Of a stretch of DNA of 23,489 nt, positions 19,297-23,489 are shown piece by piece. A program made the position numbers and the translations under genes. The stretch comes from Pleurotus ostreatus/Saccharomyces cerevisiae fusant (taxonomy: Eukaryota; Opisthokonta). Position 1 is the stretch's first letter. Each line of letters begins with the position of its first letter. The notes below the pieces were generated by a model. The model ran no database searches, was not told the origin of the DNA, and was given only the letters and a program-made list of their open reading frames with translations. Location of the stretch: NCBI GenBank assembly GCA_024196135.1, contig JAMQCK010000426.1:1-23489 (forward strand). Direction: 5' to 3'.

Positions 19297-22121
19297 CAAT
19301 GGACCCACATGCACAAACACGGGCAAACAATACTTGACATTCAAATCGCACTTGGCGTATATCACTTCTTCTGGGCACGTCAAGTGGATGCAGGCATCAA
19401 ATAAGGCACTAAAGTGTCGTACTGCTAATTGTGCTTGATCACAAGGTCATCATACTCCTCATTGCACGAACCCGAACAGAGAATCCCATTGTAATACCCG
19501 GCGAGGGAGCTGCAGCCCGCACATGGCTGCACGGTGCAGGTAAATTCAATGAGATGACAGCAGAGGATGGAGAAGAACAAGCATGAGGACAGAATTGGCG
19601 GTGAGACGAGAGTGTCAGCTCCGATCGGCGATCGAGAAGCTACCCGGCCCAACCAGGCTCCTTGCCTCCTCCTCGCACTCCGCGGATGTTCGGCAAATTC
19701 CGGGAGTATGGCCAAACTACACTAAGCTCATGTATGGGAGTGCATGGTACTGTAAGATGGCTGCGGACTCTGAGTGAGGATGCGGGATATGAGGGGAAAT
19801 GGTGACTGCGTCGGTACCACCGTGCTGGTGTGAGCTAAGGTACGTACATGAGGCGCGCACGCGTATATACTGAGGCGTCGCGGTCTCGTGACGAGATCCA
19901 AGGCTAGCCGGATACGAACCCCTACAGTACCGCAAAGGACGAACCAGAATGTGTGACTGCTGACTGAACTGAGAAGAACTCAGTGGCGGAAGGAACTTGA
20001 GATCAAAGTCGAATGTTGAAAGTCCAGAAAAGTCAAAACACAGACGTCAACTGACGGAAGCACAAGGTTCAATTTGCCACGCCTCACGCCTTCGAACGAA
20101 TTACCAAAGCCGATGATTTTGTCCAATACGGACCGTCATAGCGGTCCCCTCGAATCTTTGCTCGAAATACACCGTCGGTCACTTGACGAACTCGAAGCTG
20201 CTCGAAGTGCGCACAGTCGCGCGCCACAGGGTCCTCGTAAAGCCAAAGGCCACCTTTAGGTGTATCGAAGAGCTGTAAGGCCGAGACAGGGAAGGTGGCG
20301 TCGGCTGAAGATGCCGACTAACCTTCCCCTGATCCTCATCTCGAACCCAAGTTCAACCCCGTTCTGGTGCGCCCGCAATGAAGACAGCCGATAGTCGACA
20401 AGGCCGAAATGGGAGCTACGACCTTCGAGGAGTAAGACGCGCGTGATGATGAGCAGCGCTGAGCGGAGCCGGCGGGACGAGATTGGCACGAAGAAGAGCA
20501 GAGCTGTTGTGAATCTTGGGGACGCACCGGAACGTGATGAGGAGCGCGAGTGACACAGCGAAGTCCGGGGGTGGGGGTGACCGGGCTTGTTGACGAGATG
20601 GAAGAACGCGCCGGCGACCAGACTGGGGTTTGTTTGACCTTTGAGCGGCTCAACCAATGCTCAGAAGAAAAGGTCTTCGCTGCGGACGAGACCTAGGGTC
20701 ACTTGACCGCGTACGGTGGACAAGACAGGCGCGCCGTTAGAAGAGAAGGGGCCGGGCGTGTACCAGCCCGGGCGATCTGCGCCGTTCAAATCCAGTTCGT
20801 CAACGAGGAGAGGTCACAGGGAGCGCAGAGGCGCAGCGTCGGTGCCGGCCCGTCGGACGGTTATGTGGCGCAGCGTGGATACGGTGGCGTTGCCATGCCC
20901 TTGAGGCGGGGGCAACAGCCATGACGCGCCCCGGCCCGAGGCAAGGCGCTCCGCCTTCCACCTGCTCGTCGTCTGGCTCCCTGTTCTCGCCCGGTACGCA
21001 CCTGCTCTTCCACCTGACCTCTTCAACTCCGCCAGCCAGCCCACATCCCTCGCTCCTGACCGGCCGCGGACCTGTGCTTACTGGCTGCGGACTTGCTCCG
21101 GGGCCTTGGGCTCGACGGAACATTGGCGGGACGACGGAATGATGTGTGCCACGCGACCGGAGAAGGGCGCTCGGAACGGAGGCTTTCTGACAAGCACGTG
21201 GGAGTGCCCGCCTTCCTTCCCCGAAGCGCCCGCCACTCTTCCTCGGAACGTCGACCACCGTTCCCTGGCGTGCTCGCCGCTGACCTTCCCCGCAGTCGTC
21301 ACCTCTTCACACGTCTTCCGTGCCGAAGTCGCGTCGAACAGTCTCCCCGCGTCTTCCCCGCTTCTTCTTGTCTCCGCGTCTTTACGCCTGTGAAGCCGTT
21401 GAATTATCCGTTGCTTGTGAACTTTCGCCGCGTCCTGCCTATGCCTGGTTCGGCAGCTGTTCTTCAAGCTTACCACCCGTCTTCAATGTGCCATATCCTG
21501 TCCTCGAAATGTCACCCTCATCTCCAATATTCAGCCTGAACTTTGACGTGACCTTGACCGCCTGCAACCTACCCGTCCAACGAACTTCCGCCTTGACGTT
21601 CCTTGACGGCTCGCGGACAAGCCACCGTCCCTTCCGACCCGACTGTGGGTGAACGCCGCCACCAACGCACGCGCGCCACCCACAGCAAAGGAACCTCGCA
21701 TCGTGTCTCGTCCATGGCAATGGTCTTGACATGACCGGCGCAGCAATACTCGAACAGGAAGAACACGACACGCTGACCGTGTGGAATGAACAGGACGCCG
21801 ATCAAAACCAGGTTCTGTTCTACCACGGAACGCTCTCCTGCAGAGATGGGAGACGGACCGCGCGCTTGCAGAGACGACGGTGCTGCGCAGCGCGCAGATG
21901 CCGCTCGATTGCCCTCCGTGCGCGCACCCGTCCACGCGAAGCCCTTCCATCCCTGCAGCGCTAAAACGTCATCGTCGTCGGGTAGGCGGGAAGCAGGTGG
22001 TTGCCGTCCGCATCGAGGGGGTTGCAAGTTCGACGGCTCGAGCGGCTGCGGTCCGCCTCGAGCGACCGCGAAATCTTCTGGTTCGTCGCGAATACCGCAA
22101 AAGCCGAGCGCGGGGACATTG
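19297..22121. other. gene-poor stretch right of the hAT element
   Basis: No domain is recognisable. Between about 20940 and 21660 the plus strand is strongly pyrimidine-rich, as in basidiomycete promoters or 5' leaders, but no convincing gene follows. Short open frames (21510-21652 + and 21731-21964 +) have acceptable ATG contexts but no family. A TATATA-like site occurs near 19862-19868. Confidence 0.35.
19425..19556 (-). pseudogene. possible terminal exon of a small cysteine-rich protein
   Basis: The minus-strand frame ends in a stop at 19425-19427. It reads like real protein, with regularly spaced cysteines (CTVQPCAGCSSLAGYYNG, then ILCSGSCNEEYDDLV). A canonical acceptor (gtgcag) precedes the PCAGCSS part. 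Cysteine-rich small secreted proteins of this general look are common in mushrooms. I could not find a matching signal-peptide exon upstream on the minus strand, so it may be a gene remnant or chance. Confidence 0.25.
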
Positions 22122-22196
22122 AGAAGTGCGGCCTGCTGAGCGACCTGGAAGTGCGGCCTGCTGAGCGACCTGGAAGTGCGGCCTGCCGAGCGAGAT
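22122..22196. repeat. 25-bp minisatellite, three copies
   Basis: The unit is GGAAGTGCGGCCTGCTGAGC plus GACCT, starting at 22122, 22147 and 22172. The first copy differs at one base at its start, and the third differs in a few bases. Confidence 0.85.
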
Positions 22197-22247
22197 CCTG
22201 CGCATGTGTTCCCAGCAAAGGCTATTTCTCGGTCGTTACGGACATAT

Positions 22248-22333
22248 GATGGTTGGACTGGGGCGCGATAGATGGTTGGAGGACGGCTGGACAAGGGTGA
22301 TAGATGGTTGGACGGGGGTGACAGATGGTTGGA
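22248..22333. repeat. degenerate tandem array of GATGGTTGGA
   Basis: Four exact GATGGTTGGA cores lie at 22248, 22271, 22303 and 22324, with spacings of 23, 32 and 21 bp. The spacers resemble one another (GGGGG, GATA). This is a decaying minisatellite. Confidence 0.8.
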
Positions 22334-23489
22334 CAGACGATAGGGTGGAATAGGGCGTCGAGTAAGGGGCAACATGCGAGACCAGGGAGCAACAAGCGAG
22401 ACGCGCGCCATGGTAATTATCGATAGGGACGTGTACGTAGAGTTGAAGCTTCAGGTCAAGTCTCATGCATGGCCGGTAGCGAGGAGTAACAAGCGGTCCA
22501 GGGCGAGAAGACAAGCATGCAGGCCAGAGGAGTAACAAACAGGTAGCATGCGGTAGGCGGACAGGGTCTTGAATATTCTTGACGCAGGAACGACGCTGTT
22601 GCAGGTACGAGCGGGGACGATGAGAAGAGGGGGACAGGCGGACGGCCGCCTGTGGCGCGGGGGACTGATAGGGGACAGGTAATTGAATATTGAATATTCG
22701 AGGGCATTCAAGCCGGCGAGGGCAGCGATGATTCCATCTGGCAGAGGGTATCTACTATTCAGTGAGACCAGCGATGCCGTCACCATCGAGGACGGTCTGC
22801 GCGCGGTCGCATGTGTTTCGTCATAGCCAAGATGCCAGCAAAGGGCCTGGGGTGTCACCGAACATCGTCATCGCTCGAGTCGGGGGTGGCAGACACTTGA
22901 TCGAGCGTCGAGTGATTGGATGCGCGGGTGATTGAGGCGTCTGGACAAAGGGGAGGCAGGGAAATCGTGGAGAGGTGGTGTGCGGTGCAGTCGAGCGTGA
23001 AAGGACGTTGGAGCGAGGGCTGGACGCGCAACAAGTGCTGTCGAATCAGGCGTCAGGTGTTCTTCGCGGGCTACAGCAGAAGTCCAGGAAATGAAGTGAG
23101 GCAGGCGAGGCGAGGCAAAGCAGATGGGTCGTGTGATGCTCGCGAATTAAACCAGGCGCGCAGAACTGAGGTGCTGCTGGGAGCGCGGCGAGGTCGGAGG
23201 CTCGTTCGGCGGCGCTCGTCTTTCTTGATCCTGGCGCCCCGCACGCACGAAAAGTTATCGGAGCGGAGAAAGAGACGCGGGAGAGGAGTACGGCTTCGCG
23301 ATTCGCCGGGCTGTGATTGCAGTCGGGCGGGAGGACGGGTCGCGCGTGATGCTCGGGGGAGGAGGGCGAGCAGGCAAGGTGGTGCGGGGGAAGGAGCAAG
23401 CAGGGCTAGCGATGGCAGCGATTAGTCGCGGGTGCGCGTTGTGCCAGCAGCGTGGGGGACACCGTTTGCTGCACGAGCAGGGCAGGACT
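22334..23489. other. gene-poor, purine-rich end of the window
   Basis: I see no convincing gene. Short reiterated words occur (GGAGTAACAA twice near 22490-22535; TTGAATATTGAATATTC near 22683-22700). From about 23200 on, the plus strand is G-rich, so the minus strand is pyrimidine-rich. The right edge could hold the upstream region of a minus-strand gene, but nothing decides this. Confidence 0.3.

Noticed and set aside
18896..19340. Extension of the hAT transposase frame upstream of 19070
   Set aside because: The frame stays open through the terminal inverted repeat and out of the element, so that part cannot belong to the transposase.
19890..19925. tRNA-like B box (GGTTCGTATCC on the minus strand)
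   Set aside because: The T-stem does not pair and no A box or acceptor stem is found at the right distance.
21731..21964. 77-codon plus-strand ORF with a protein-like start (MTGAAILEQEEHDTL)
   Set aside because: The second half is arginine-rich translated GC, no homologous family is recognised, and the antisense frame looks equally protein-like.
21569..22411. 280-codon minus-strand ORF
   Set aside because: It runs through both minisatellites, shows no domain, and has protein-like antisense frames; long chance ORFs are expected at this GC content.

Overview
The window looks like nuclear DNA of a basidiomycete fungus, most likely an Agaricomycete and possibly a polypore. The evidence is GC-rich DNA, genes cut by many 45-60 bp introns, a DUF6534-type membrane protein gene, pyrimidine-rich core promoters and mushroom-type DNA transposons. 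Species cannot be fixed from the sequence alone. All gene structures below were spliced by eye and then tested for reading-frame closure.

Layout. 254-2182 (+) is a 17-exon gene for a 335-residue seven-helix DUF6534 protein. It converges with a single-exon gene for a small, probably mitochondrial, hydrophilic protein (2662-3072, -). A weak two-exon small gene candidate (3375-3627, +) diverges from that. About 4 kb follow without a convincing gene (3628-7588).

7592-12116 is an apparently complete 4.5 kb DNA transposon with 25 bp terminal inverted repeats and a TA (or GTAC) target duplication. Its single four-exon gene joins an N-terminal Ulp1-like (C48) cysteine protease to a C-terminal pogo/CENP-B-like DDE transposase in one 1340-residue protein. 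All three introns are phase 0 and no stop interrupts the frame. This is the most interesting object in the window.

12117-15483 is gene-poor, with a nested imperfect inverted repeat and short tandem repeats. 15492-19288 is an apparently complete 3.8 kb hAT transposon with an exact 8 bp target duplication (GTCCCAGA), 17 bp inverted repeats and a 12-exon transposase gene on the minus strand (881 codons, uninterrupted). 19297-23489 again lacks a convincing gene; it holds minisatellites and a possible lone exon.

How it fits together: a normal host gene pair at the left is followed by a repeat-rich, gene-poor accessory stretch into which two unrelated, structurally intact cut-and-paste elements have inserted. 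Both transposases keep their catalytic residues, so both insertions look recent. I see no host pathway linking the genes.
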